Shown: piece by piece, positions 23,155-34,307 of the stretch | Layout: every line of letters begins with the position of its first letter | Numbering within the stretch: position 1 is the stretch's first letter | DNA from: Sweltsa coloradensis | Lineage: Eukaryota > Arthropoda > Insecta > Plecoptera > Chloroperlidae | DNA: 64,000 nucleotides | NCBI GenBank assembly: GCA_024449915.1 | Contig: JAMZAV010000953.1 | Coordinates: 62,001-126,000, forward strand | Reading direction: 5' to 3' | Notes under the pieces: model-generated | The model's input: the letters and a program-made list of their open reading frames with translations, nothing else | Told to the model about the DNA's origin: nothing | Database searches by the model: none | Position numbers and translations under genes: made by a program

Positions 23155-23208
<54 letters not shown>
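23146..23208 (+). repeat. (TAA)n shared by Dong copy 1B and a CR1-group LINE
   Basis: TAA units that are at once the 3' flank of the plus-strand Dong copy and, with the adjoining (TA)n and A-rich run, the 3' tail of the minus-strand LINE: a tail-to-tail junction. Confidence 0.9.
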
Positions 23209-23570
23209 TATATATATTTTTTTTTATTTATTGAAGCAAAAAACTAAATTGGAACAATATTCACATACATTTCCTCCCACTAAGCCAAATGGCTCATCAG
23301 TGGGTTACATAATTATTAATGCTATTACATCTCATTCGTAGCGTAAGGCTTAATACAATGAAATAAAAATAAAAAACATTCAAACTATTAAATGAATATA
23401 CGGTGCTTACATAGGTAATCAATCACAAAACATAAATACTACAACCCTTTACAAAACATACAAAAATAGAATATACAAGAATCACTAATTATAAATTAAT
23501 AATATCTTTACCTACCACACAGATTCGTTTTCAACAACATAAACATCTAGAAAATAGGACTGAAAATGAC

Positions 23571-24392
23571 TTAAATCGAGCATAAAGGAAGGTTGTTTAG
23601 GTAGTGCGATTTTACTCTATTCTTTATTAATGAAATTTTGTCCAAGGATAAAATTTCAGCCGGCAATGAATTAAAAACTGTAGGTATAAGATAATGTAAA
23701 CAACGCTCACCATGTTTGTTTTCGGGCATTGGAACAACGAATTTTCCTTTACTAACAAGTCTCGTTCCCTTATTATGTAAATATGTTTTTTTATGTTCAT
23801 TATTAAAATAATACTTTAAAACCAACCGATAATTAAACATGGCTTTTAACGGTAGTATAAAGCAACTCACAAAAACGTCATCTTTTTCTTTGATGCTATT
23901 GGTAATACTTTTAGGGCAAACTAGTTTTAATAGTGTTTTTTGAATTTGAATCATCGTGTTTATTATATGAAAAGACGCGCTTCCCCATGAGAGCAACGCA
24001 TACGACATAATAGATTCAGCTAATGCAATATAAACTAATCTTAGCACATCATCAGACAATACTGGTTTTAGTTTATACAATTGATATGCACACGAGCGGA
24101 GTTTCGAACAAATGTAGTCCACGTGAGGCTTCCACGAAAACTCACGATCAATGAAAACACCCAAATACATATGGTATGCCACAGATTCAATTTGTTGTAC
24201 GCATTCACAGGCGGTGTCGCTACAGTAGTTCAAATTATGTATACACTTTGCCTCATGAAATATTAATTGAACGTCATCATTTCTATTTGAATTTAAAGGC
24301 ATGCATATGTGAACAATTTTGTTTTTTTCAACGTTGATTACTAGTTCCCGATCATGAGTCCAGCACTGTAGATTCCTAAAATCAGTGTTCAT
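23571..24392 (-). pseudogene. CR1-group LINE ORF2, RT thumb and C-terminal part
   Basis: 273 codons open in one frame. It starts just after the RT active site with LQCWTHDRELVINVEKNKIVHI (the RT thumb region), followed by YLGVFIDREFSWKPHVDYI, then LVYIALAESIMSYALLSWG and the C-terminal motif MPENKHGERCLHYLIPTVFNSLPAEI. The same last motif is seen at 44100 and 62590. The region is separated from the RT by a frame break near 24400. It is part of the single ORF2 polyprotein rather than a separate gene. Confidence 0.8.
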
Positions 24393-24409
24393 ATTTTGTG
24401 TTGCGACGC

Positions 24410-24913
24410 TTAAGTTCCTATCCTATGTATTGCTAGTAGTACAAGGTCGTCAGCATACATCATTAGTAAACACTTAACTAGATATTTATTAATGACATTC
24501 ACGTATATAATATAAAATTGCGGTCCTAATATGGATCCTTGTGGTACACCAGTAGTGACATTTTTTGTTTTACTATAAGTGTTCCCTATTTTCACCATAT
24601 ACGTTCTATTTTCTAGGTAACTGTGGAACCAATTTAGAACTGTACCTCGTATGCCAATGACCTCCAAGTATTCCAAAAGTTTATTATGATTTATAGTGTC
24701 AAATGCTTTGGAGAAGTCGACAAAAGTTGCAACTATATGCAAATTGCTATTTAAGCTTATTATTCCAAATTTAAATAGGTAACTAGTTAAACTATCTGAT
24801 ATGTAACGCTCCATTATTTTTTCTATAACAGATAGCAGTGCTATAGGGTGGTAATTTGCAAACGATGTATGATCTCCTTTTTTGTATACAGGTCTCACGA
24901 CAGATATCTTCAT
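24410..24913 (-). pseudogene. CR1-group LINE reverse transcriptase (internally deleted)
   Basis: 167 codons with VVRPVYKKGDHTSFANYHPIALLS, VATFVDFSKAFDTINH (catalytic Asp), GVPQGSILGPQFYI and LLMMYADDLVLLA (the catalytic Asp pair). Between FGIISLNSN and HIVATF the usual finger block (normally 'GF...ST' plus about 35-40 residues) is missing without loss of frame, so this is a deleted RT. It is out of frame with the endonuclease part (break near 24960) and with the C-terminal part (near 24400). A fragment at 35965-36600 overlaps the 5' portion. Confidence 0.85.
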
Positions 24914-25002
24914 TTTTTCCGGTACGCAACCGTCTCTTATCGATAGATTTATTAAATGTGTTATAACGGGGCTTAGTTCGTTACATAAGTTCTTTACGTC
25001 CT

Positions 25003-26465
<1,463 letters not shown>

Positions 26466-26480
26466 AAATATCATATAAAT

Positions 26481-26675
26481 ATATTATTCGACGAGTGTAT
26501 TAAACTACTAACCGAGGTCTATATTTTAAACACTTACTTGTGTGAATTTTCGGAGACGTCCGTCTCCATCGTCAGACACTGACACACTGACTGACACACA
26601 CACACAAAATTCACACAAGTAAGTGTTTAAAATATAGACCTCGGTTAGTAGTTTAATACACTCGTCGAATAATAT
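26481..26675. repeat. Perfect palindrome with 70 bp arms (probable Penelope-like terminal repeat)
   Basis: Bases 26481-26550 are the exact reverse complement of 26606-26675; the spacer is 55 bp. Arms contain 'ccgaggtctatattttaaac'. The spacer includes a hammerhead-like core on the minus strand. An (AT)n tract follows at 26700-26722. Confidence 0.85.
26547..26575 (-). ncRNA. Candidate hammerhead ribozyme core
   Basis: On the minus strand: CTGACGA, then a 6 bp stem GGAGAC/GTCTCC with a four-base loop, then GAAAA. This matches the conserved hammerhead core (CUGANGA - stem II - GAAA). The following AATTCACAC can pair with its inverted copy in the other arm to form stem III. Stem I is not obvious. 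Penelope-like elements are known to carry hammerhead motifs in their terminal repeats, which fits the neighbourhood. Confidence 0.5.
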
Positions 26676-26760
26676 ATATCCGGGTCAAATAGCTTCTGAA
26701 AATAATATATATATATATATATAACTTACGGTACATGAAACAACAACACAGCACAACAGG

Positions 26761-27004
26761 TTTAGAAACAAAAACAAAATGGAATAACAAAGTACAATAT
26801 GACAACCAAAACACAGCCATCAGGGAAAACAGATCTAGATGACAGTGAGCTGAAAATGAAAAAAAAAGTGAGTGAAAAAAGCTGACATCTGGAGGGTCTC
26901 TCTCAACTCACTGTTATCTAGATCTGTTTTCCTAGATGGCTGTGTTTTAATAAGTTGTCATCTTAATTGTACTTTGTTATTCCATTTTGTTTTTGTTTCT
27001 AAAC
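26761..27004. repeat. Imperfect palindrome with ~95 bp arms
   Basis: Arms 26761-26853 and 26904-27004 are inverted copies with a few gaps ('tttagaaacaaaaaca...', 'aacagatctaga'). The centre is A-rich. Structure and setting resemble the other palindromes in this cluster. Confidence 0.75.
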
Positions 27005-27185
27005 GTTGATAAAGCTAGGTGAAACCCTAGTGATACGTCGGAAAAAAAATATTTTTTTATTAAATAATCACACGCAGTTTTACCTCAAAACATATATTTT
27101 CATATCATGTACTGTGAAAGCCTTAAATCTAACATATATATATATATTCAATTAGTTTGGAAAAGGCCAAATGGCTAGTTTAGTT

Positions 27186-27268
27186 TAGATTGGAGAAGGG
27201 TTGACAGGTTGGGAAAGCATAGAGAACTTCTCTATGCTTTCCCAACCTGTCAACCCTTCTCCAATCTA
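27186..27268. repeat. Perfect 40 bp hairpin with a 3-base loop
   Basis: Arms 27186-27225 and 27229-27268 are exact reverse complements around 'act'. The arms contain 'gagaagggttgacaggttgg'. AT-rich sequence lies on both sides. Confidence 0.85.
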
Positions 27269-27324
27269 TATATAAATATATATCTAATAATATAATTATT
27301 TTTAAATATATATAATAATCTAAT

Positions 27325-27360
27325 AATATATTTATCCGGGTCAAATAGCTTCTGAAAATA

Positions 27361-27379
<19 letters not shown>
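27325..27379 (+). repeat. Direct repeat with (AT)n (also at about 26668-26722)
   Basis: 'ccgggtcaaatagcttctga' followed by 'aaataatatatatat' occurs in both places, linking the palindromes into one repeat cluster. Confidence 0.7.
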
Positions 27380-27393
<14 letters not shown>

Positions 27394-27877
27394 TCGATTT
27401 GGTTAGTCGGGAAACACTCCCGTAGGTGTAATTGTTATTATTTACTACAATTCAGAAATTTAAAAAGTCCGCCCTCTGTGTTCTGTTCCATCCATTTAGA
27501 TGTATAATGCAACTACAATTAATTATTATTATTTATTATTTATCATCAACAGGGTTGTACCCCACAAGTGTGATATAATATATCTTAAGTCGAAATTACA
27601 ATTATGGAATATAAAAAGAAAAAAGTAGTACAAAATAATAAAATACAGTTCACACAATAAGGAAGGCCCTGTAAACTTACTGCTTGACATATGGTTATGT
27701 TTGTGAAGTGTGTATGTGGGTGTATGATGTGAGTGTATGGGTGCAGTGCGATTGGAAATGTTAGTGTGTGTGTGTTTAGGTGTGAATGTGAATGTGAGTA
27801 TGCGTATGTGAGTGTGCGCGTGTCTAAACATGGGTTATGCAATTGTTAACCATTAAATTAAATTAAATTAAGAGGGT

Positions 27878-27880
<3 letters not shown>
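27380..27880. other. No gene; TG-rich stretch
   Basis: Contains a purine/TG-rich tract at about 27700-27830 (TGTG, GTGAATGTGAG variants). Open frames here read through this simple sequence and are not genes. Confidence 0.5.
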
Positions 27881-27907
<27 letters not shown>

Positions 27908-27915
<8 letters not shown>

Positions 27916-28136
27916 TCACAATTGTAAACTTGTCGGGTTATTTCGCCACGTCGATTTGACTTACCCATGTCAACGTTTCTGGACCGCTCTGGGTCCTGTC
28001 ACCCATGTCAACGTTTCTGGACCGCTCTGGGTCCTGTCCTGATGACAGGACCCAGAGCGGTCCAGAAACGTTGACATGGGTAAGTCAAATCGACGTGGCG
28101 AAATAACCCGACAAGTTTACAATTGTGATTCTAATA
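27908..28136. repeat. Perfect palindrome with 93 bp arms and a duplicated inner segment
   Basis: 27908-28000 is the exact reverse complement of 28044-28136. The 43-base spacer is itself a direct copy of the inner part of the left arm, so the right arm can pair with either. (TA)n tracts flank both sides (27880-27910 and 28165-28196). 'ctgatgacagg...ccagaaacg' at the centre recalls the hammerhead pattern but much of it is just the palindrome centre. Confidence 0.85.
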
Positions 28137-28162
28137 CTTCGGGCCACGAAAGCCTTAAAAAC

Positions 28163-28199
<37 letters not shown>

Positions 28200-28214
28200 A
28201 TTGTTGTAGGTTTT

Positions 28215-28549
28215 CGCGGCCCGTCATAGGATAAAAACAAGGATCTTGGGTAAAACCGCGTCGAAAATAAGATGAACCAGGGCAGAACCTGGGCGTCCAC
28301 CGACGTTTCGTCTGTACTACGTCAGACATTTTCCAGGTTGTCTGTGACTCTACGGAGGTTGGAGTCACAGTGGTTGGCAAGCACGCAGCGCCCGCCTTAT
28401 ATAGCCTCGGCTGAAGGTGCGGGGCGGCGAGGTTATATAGAAAATAGGTGCGGGGCGGCGAGGTCATATCGTGAAAAGGTGCGGGGCGGCGATGTCATAT
28501 CGAAAAAATATATACGGATGGTGGTCATTGAGAAACAAAATAGCACATC
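28215..28549 (-). repeat. Terminal repeat of Penelope-like element 1 (3' end)
   Basis: Contains 'gacgaaacgtcggtggac' on the minus strand, the GAAAC-type 3' half of a hammerhead-like motif, and tandem 'gcggggcggcgaggt' blocks. The inverted counterpart is at about 30205-30525. Confidence 0.7.
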
Positions 28550-29596
28550 TTACTGTAGTGAAACCTTTTCAGTCCAGCTTCTTGTCATAGGGCCTGATTG
28601 GTTGTCTTTTGAAATGTTATTCGTGCTTAGAATTATGGAATCTGAAATTTGCACCACATCTGAGGGATTTGGCTGAATAGGTCTACGGACTACATTTAGA
28701 GGCATGAGTGCAGGTTTCCAAGCAAGAGGGAGGCTCTGGCTATCACCTCTTTTGTTCATGTTATTCGTCCGTTTCTCAATTTCCACAGATTCACGGATAA
28801 TACGTGGCTTGAGCTGTTGTACAGGACAAATAGTTTTTGTTTTGTCAAAATCTATCACATGCGAGTTAGCTTTAGCATGTTGAGCCAGGGCTGATTTCTT
28901 GTCACCTGCTTTCACAGCATTAGAGTGTTCATTTACCCTTTCTGCTATGCGTCTGCCTGTTTAGCCAATGTACGTTTGATCGCAGTCGCCACAGGGAACC
29001 TCATAAACCCCTCTTTCTTCCAGATGAACAGAGTCCTTTGCACTTCTCAAAAAGGAGCTAATTTTTCTGTCGGTGGAGAAAATGGTTTCGATGTTCTTAC
29101 GATTGAGGATTCTACCTATGACGTTTGTGGTACCCTTGACATATAGAAGAAAAGCTTTTGACTGTGGTTTCTCCTTGTCCTCAGTATCATCCTCTGATTT
29201 CTTCAGTTCACGTTTAAACGCTCTGGTTATGTCTCGGTCCAAGTAACCATTGAGTGATATAGCTTCACGGAGCTTGTCAAATTCCTCTCTTGAGTGAGAT
29301 TTGTCAGTAAGGTTCCTGGACCGGGTGACTAGAGTGTTAACCACTGAAAATAACTGTGAAGGTCGGTGGTGGGAAGCAGCATTCAGATACCGGTTAGTGT
29401 GGGTGGGTTTTCTATAGACTCTGTGTCCCAAACTGCCATCAACATTCTTTATTATCAAGACATAGAGAAAAGCAAGTGAGTCGTTGGATTCTACTTCCAT
29501 GGTGAACTGAATATTCGAATGGATACCATTTAGAGAGTCAAGAAAATCATTCAACTTGTCCACACCATGAGGCCAAATGGCATAGACGTCGTCCAC
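28550..29596 (-). pseudogene. Penelope-like RT C-terminal region and GIY-YIG endonuclease
   Basis: Frame 28961-29596 begins at the end of the RT active site (VDDVYAIWPHGVDKL), continues with SLAFLYVLIIK, the Penelope motif GHRVYRKPTHTNRYLN, and reaches the GIY-YIG endonuclease with RGVYEVPCGDCDQTYIG. A TAA stop then replaces the usual Gln of YIGQTGR. Frame 28550-28915 carries the rest (HSNAVKAGDKKSALAQHAKANSHVIDF) to the natural stop. GIY-YIG cuts target DNA for integration. Apart from the nonsense change the two pieces are in one frame. Confidence 0.85.
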
Positions 29597-30155
29597 ATAT
29601 CGTAGCCAAGAAGATGGTTTGTTAGGAGCTGCAGCTAGGGCCTAATTCTCAAAATCTATCATGAATAAGTTGGCAATAGCTGGTGATAGCGGCGAGCTCA
29701 TTGGAGCTCCCTCCACTTGCTTATAAAACTTGTTTTTTATAAATAAAGTATGAAGAAGACATGCAATGCCTTGCTAACTTCATGATGTCCTTCGGTATGC
29801 CATAGCTTTCTTCAATAGTAACAAGGGCCTCCTTCACAGGTATGTTGGTACATAGGGAAACCACATCAAAACTAACCAATATGTCCCCAGGGCAAACCTT
29901 CCATTCTTTGATCAGCTGGATCAGGTGAGAGGAGTTTTTCACATAGGACGCAGCATCCTCCGAGTAAGGTTGGAACCTCTTAGCGACATATCTGGCCAGA
30001 GCTTGTGTGGGTGACCCTACTGCGCTCACTATGGGTCGCAAGGGGGCTCCGGGTTTTTGGATTTTGGGCAACCCATACAGTTTTGGAATACGAGAGGACT
30101 TCTCCCTAGGAATGAGAAATTTCTGTGCTTCAGGGTCAATATTAGAGACAACCAA
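29597..30155 (-). pseudogene. Penelope-like reverse transcriptase core
   Basis: Frame 29721-30155 (144 codons): RIPKLYGLPKIQKPGAPLRPIVSAVGSPT, then ILVSFDVVSLCTNIPV (catalytic Asp) and SSYFIYKKQ. After a one-base slip in an A-run at about 29735 the next frame gives GAPMSSPLSPAIANLFM and LRYVDDVYAIW (the catalytic Asp pair), with a stop near 29642. LYGLPKIHKPG-like and RYVDD blocks are diagnostic of Penelope RT, which is related to telomerase. The N-terminal ~150 residues are absent; the copy joins an inverted terminal repeat at about 30150. Confidence 0.85.
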
Positions 30156-30530
30156 TCAGGCCCTATGACAAGAAGCCGGACTAAAAAGGTTTCACTACAG
30201 TAAGGTGTGCTATTTTGTTTCTCAATGGCCACTATCCGTATATATTTTTCGATATGACATCGCCTCCCCGCACCTTTTCACGATATGACCTCGCCGCCCC
30301 GCACCTATTTTCTATAAAACCTCGCCGCCACGCACCTTCAGCCGAGGCTATATAAGGCGGCCGCTGCGTGCTTGCCAACCACTGTGACTCCAACCTCCGT
30401 AGAGTCACAGTCAACCTTGAAAAAGGCCGACGGAGTACAGACGAAACGTCGGTGGACGCCCAGGTTCTGCCCTGGTTCATCTTATTTTCGACGCGGTTTT
30501 ACCCAGGATCCTTGTTTTTATCATACATAT
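30150..30530 (+). repeat. Inverted copy of the Penelope 3' end and terminal repeat
   Basis: Reverse complement of about 28215-28605 at high identity, including the last ~18 codons of the ORF. 'gacgaaacgtcggtggacg' is conserved. It ends near a short (TA)n. Confidence 0.8.
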
Positions 30531-30603
30531 ATATGTTTAACTTTGGTTTTATAGTAGGTGACTATGACATTGATATGTTAGTGTTTTAGACAGAAATTAA
30601 AAA

Positions 30604-30676
30604 AGTGACTACACCGGGGATCGAACCCGGGACCTTACCTTACCGGGCTATGCTCTTACCAACTGAGCTATGCGGC
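30604..30676 (-). tRNA. tRNA-like sequence, probable pseudogene
   Basis: On the minus strand there is a good D arm (GCTCAGTTGGTAAGAGC) and T arm (CCGGGTTCGATCCCCGG), an acceptor pairing of six of seven positions, and a following T-run that could end pol III transcription. The anticodon loop is one base short: the best fold gives C-GGT-AA, which would be a threonine anticodon lacking U33. I call it a tRNA pseudogene or SINE head. Short inverted 'agacaga' strings flank it. Confidence 0.5.
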
Positions 30677-31316
30677 CACCAATTTAAATCTGTCTTATTT
30701 TTGGTCTGTTTTGTACAATGTCAATAACGTGAGTAGGGCAGATTAGACTGCCTGTTAAACTTCATACGAAATTAACTGGAGAATTACAAACCATCTTCCA
30801 GAAAATATTCAGGTTACGAAATCAAAATATTTGTGTATACGTTTTGCCAAACTTTACGATGATATTGCCAAATTATTCCAAAATGCAAGGTGGATGCGAT
30901 TAATCATGTCCAAACAGTTGTGTATAGTGCCAAAAAACAATTAGTTTCATTCAATAATTTATCAGGGGTGTCTAATAAAATTATGTGTTGGAACACGTTT
31001 TGATCTTGGCGAGATTTTATTTTATCTTTTACATGTAGAAGATTGAAACATACGTCAACGACCTTTTGCATGGTGGTTTTTACTATTGTAAAGTATTTGT
31101 ATGTAAATTTGCAATGAAATCGGCTTATAAGAAAGGCCAAAATGTTGCTTAATATAATCGTAAATGTATCATAATCTGTCCGCCCCAATAGTTAGTCATT
31201 GTTTGCTAGCAATTTTGTGTTGGCACAATGTAACTAATAAAAATTTCTTCATTGATCCTTTGACTATAAATTGGCATTAAACTAATTCGCCTGAAGATTT
31301 GGGACAATACGAATTT
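30677..31316. other. No feature recognised
   Basis: AT-rich sequence without a recognisable gene or repeat. Confidence 0.4.
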
Positions 31317-31734
31317 TTGAGCGAACGTAGCGAGCGTCTCCACTTGACTCTTATGGCTCGAATGTCTTTTTTTTCTTTCTGTTACTGCTTCGGTACAGGT
31401 CGCACCGTTTCTCTGATCGACCTGAAATTTTGCACACGTGTACATACCATTCTATGCGGGTTGCTGCATAGTTTTTGAACAAAATCCGATCGTTGGTTAT
31501 AAAAAATAATAAAAATAAAATAAAATATAAAATATAAATAATGTTCCGATCGTTATGAAATTGTGCAGGGTCAATAAGTACAACATTCTCTCCTATTTTA
31601 CAAATTTTCAGCTAAATCGGTCAAGACCTTAAAGACTTATTGGTATGTAACATTATGGGAATGTCGTACTCGGGTCAGGTTGCACGTACCGGTGCTCGCT
31701 CAACAACGCGACGGGACTTTAGCGTTTTCCTAGT
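31317..31734 (+). repeat. Dispersed repeat, copy 2 (also at 8619-9270)
   Basis: Matches 8619-9270 from 'ttgagcgaacgtagcgagcg' to 'gcgttttcctagt' without the ~180 bp duplication seen in copy 1. No coding capacity. Confidence 0.75.
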
Positions 31735-31936
31735 AATAAAATATTTGGAGCGTGATTTTTGTGGTGTGTGTGGCGATTCTCTCGTACATCGGGTATCGGT
31801 GATTACGCAAGGCAAGCTGGGCCTGAGCGCTGGGTGCATTGCTAGTGTTTTATGGCCATGTGTTTAGTGTTGTCTCATAGCAGTGGTAGGTTCCGGGGAA
31901 GGGACGTGTCTGGAATGGAACTGACTGACCATATCT

Positions 31937-32562
31937 GGGGGGTGAGACTCGACGGGCCTCAACTTCCACGTGGTTTTAAATAATCTGATTCCGTCCATGA
32001 AGAAACAATTCCGACATTCGGTAGACTCCAGTTTTGTTTCCGATTTTCGGAATCATTCCGTGACTTGCGTCTGTGGCATGGATTTTACCATTGTTTAGCC
32101 AATCGGAAGCTTCGTTATAAAATCCACCGCCATGATTATGTAAGAAGAAACTAGCCAGACGCATATTTATAAGGCTGTGAGTTTTTGTGGAGCCGTGTTT
32201 TGGTTTTTTATCTTGTGTGCACAAACAACGTCAAACTAAAGGTATGTTTGTTAATTACTATGTTTATAATAAACAATAATGGAAACAAAGTATTGTGCAA
32301 CAATAAACAACTTATAAAGAGTCAAACAAGTGTACTGTGGACCAACAAATCACGAAATATTCCGGTATTTAAGCAAAATATAATGCTATGCTATCGAAAT
32401 AAAAATGGGGGATTTTGTTGTTTACAAATTTACGACTGTCGGAAGTGTTTCCGTCAACCAAATAGCAGACGGAATCGAAAGATTCGTTGAGTCTACCGAT
32501 TGTCGGAATACAGCACGGAAATCAACCAAACCACGTGGATTTTGCGTCGAGTCTCACCCCCC
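31937..32562. mobile_element. Terminal-inverted-repeat element, 626 bp, non-autonomous
   Basis: Starts GGGGGGTGAGACTCGACG and ends with its exact inverse; a second inverted block 'ccacgtgg' follows inside each end, with a few differing bases between. Internal sequence has no transposase. I could not define a target-site duplication, so the superfamily is open. Confidence 0.65.
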
Positions 32563-33840
32563 TGGAGAGAATTGAGATGCGTTTAGTTAAAATAACTAAA
32601 GAATGTTTTGAGTTTAAATGTGTAGTGTTGTTATGTCTTGTCTCATATGAAATCAGTATAAGTTAAATTGAAATGTTTGAATCGCACTATAAGCAAAAGA
32701 TGTAGGACTGATGACCATGTTAAGATACGTGAAGTCATATTCATCATATCGCGTTATCAGATGTTCAGATGACAAAAAGTAATAATTTTTTATCTTCATT
32801 GGTAATGTTAGTTAATGGTATTGGGACTGCTTCAACGATATAAGTATTCTTTCGCGTCAGAAGCAATATCCTCATTCGCGAGGTTGCCACTTCAATACCA
32901 GCTGCTATCCATACAAAAGGTTGTACCCGTAGTTTTCTTGGGTCGAGATCAAGGAAAATGATAGGTATGAGTGTCATCAAATGGCCTGTGGCTATTCATT
33001 CCTTTTAATATAATGTTGACCAGGTTTCCACTTCAAAACGAATTTAATTTAAAGATTCATTTTCAAGTCAAGTTGACAAAAATAGTAATTTAGGCCACTG
33101 AAAAAATTATATTCTATTTTGGAAATACATTTATTCTAGGCGAAAATTTATACGCAATCATAATGATAAATATTCGTAGCTTATAACACGTTCATGCAAA
33201 ACATTTATCATATCTTACTTTATATATTATGTAATTCAAAATATGGATGTTACTATAAAAAAAAATATACACGACGGCACTCCTAGTAGTACGATTTACT
33301 GAAAATTAAAATTTTATTACACTGGTTATTTTAATCATTTTCATGGTATTTGAAAAGAGCGATTGTTGTACGGGTACACTCGCATATTTTCAGTGCGATC
33401 GATTCCGGGTATCGATTTATGCGTATCTCAATGCACCGTGTATAACACACCATATGCCTACCCAAGTTCTACTTTCAAGCAATAATCTCAGCCAATGAAT
33501 TTTAAAAACTACCTACACTACGCTTTACAGATGTCACAATGAAACAAATTTACACGCATTCATATAGGTATACAGACAGAATGCACGTACAGAATACGTA
33601 CAGAATGCAGTCGGTTCCGTAATACAGCTAGCGTAATGTAAGTGGGATTTTTATAGTTGGTGACTAAAATGTCTCTTATCAAAATGTATTTGTACGATAT
33701 TGAGTTCAAGTTATTCGATATTGAGAACATTGTATTTGTTTATGCATCTAGAGTATTGTCATGGACCGTGTGATACTGACATGTTGGAACGAATATTTTT
33801 TTTTTAAATATTCGTGAACTTCCTCATTGAAAAATCGATG
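32563..33840. other. No feature recognised
   Basis: AT-rich sequence without plausible coding frames or repeats shared within the window. Confidence 0.4.
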
Positions 33841-33844
33841 AAAA

Positions 33845-34250
33845 TATTTCTTGTGGTGAGAGTTCCTACTTCCAATGCAGAAGGTACAGGGTTCGATTCC
33901 CGTCAAAGTCAGAAGTTTTTTAACTTCTGATTTGGACTTAAGTCCATTAGTTCTTGTCTTAGGAGTTTGTAAACGTTGACTTTGGAGCCGTCCTAACGAA
34001 GCACATAATAAATTCAGAGTTGTTCTGAATCGGCCTTGTTGATTCTGGCGTTGATCCGCGGGTGTTCGCACTGTCCATACCGCTGATTGTTATATTTCCT
34101 ATTAAAAATATCGATCTTTGGTTGGTTATCGCTCACTTGTCGATTGTGTCGGGGCCTACAGGGTTGGCTTGGTTGCTTTGATTTACTGTCCTCCACTGAA
34201 AATCAGTTATATAACTGAGTGGGTAGACTCTAAATACAATTTTTTTTTTA
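33845..34250 (+). repeat. tRNA-headed SINE, copy 1
   Basis: A partial tRNA-like head ('tacttccaatgcagaagg', 'cagggttcgattcccg') is followed by a ~300 bp body shared with copy 2 ('ggagccgtcct', 'gatccgcgggtgttcg', 'cggggcctacagggtt') and a T-rich end. The head has diverged in its 5' half. Confidence 0.8.
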
Positions 34251-34307
34251 AAGTAGCAATTTGATTGGATATTACTTAACGAGCAATCGCATCAAACTTA
34301 GAGTTTT

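Larger units (their letters stand above)
28200..30530 (-). mobile_element. Penelope-like element 1, 5'-truncated, with inverted terminal repeats
   Basis: Minus-strand element encoding Penelope-type RT and GIY-YIG endonuclease. Its 3' end (stop of the ORF plus terminal repeat, about 28215-28605) is repeated in inverted orientation at its 5' end (about 30145-30525). The shared part includes the last ~18 codons of the ORF and three copies of a 'ggtgcggggcggcgaggt' motif. The protein is interrupted by only two stop codons and one frameshift in an A-run, so the copy is fairly young. The RT N-terminus is missing. Confidence 0.85.

Noticed and set aside
27529..27842. His/Thr-rich minus-strand proteins
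   Set aside because: They read through a TG-rich simple-sequence tract.
28037..28070. Second hammerhead ribozyme (ctgatga...gaaac)
   Set aside because: The string is mostly the palindrome centre; a proper stem II directly between the two motifs and a stem I could not be found.
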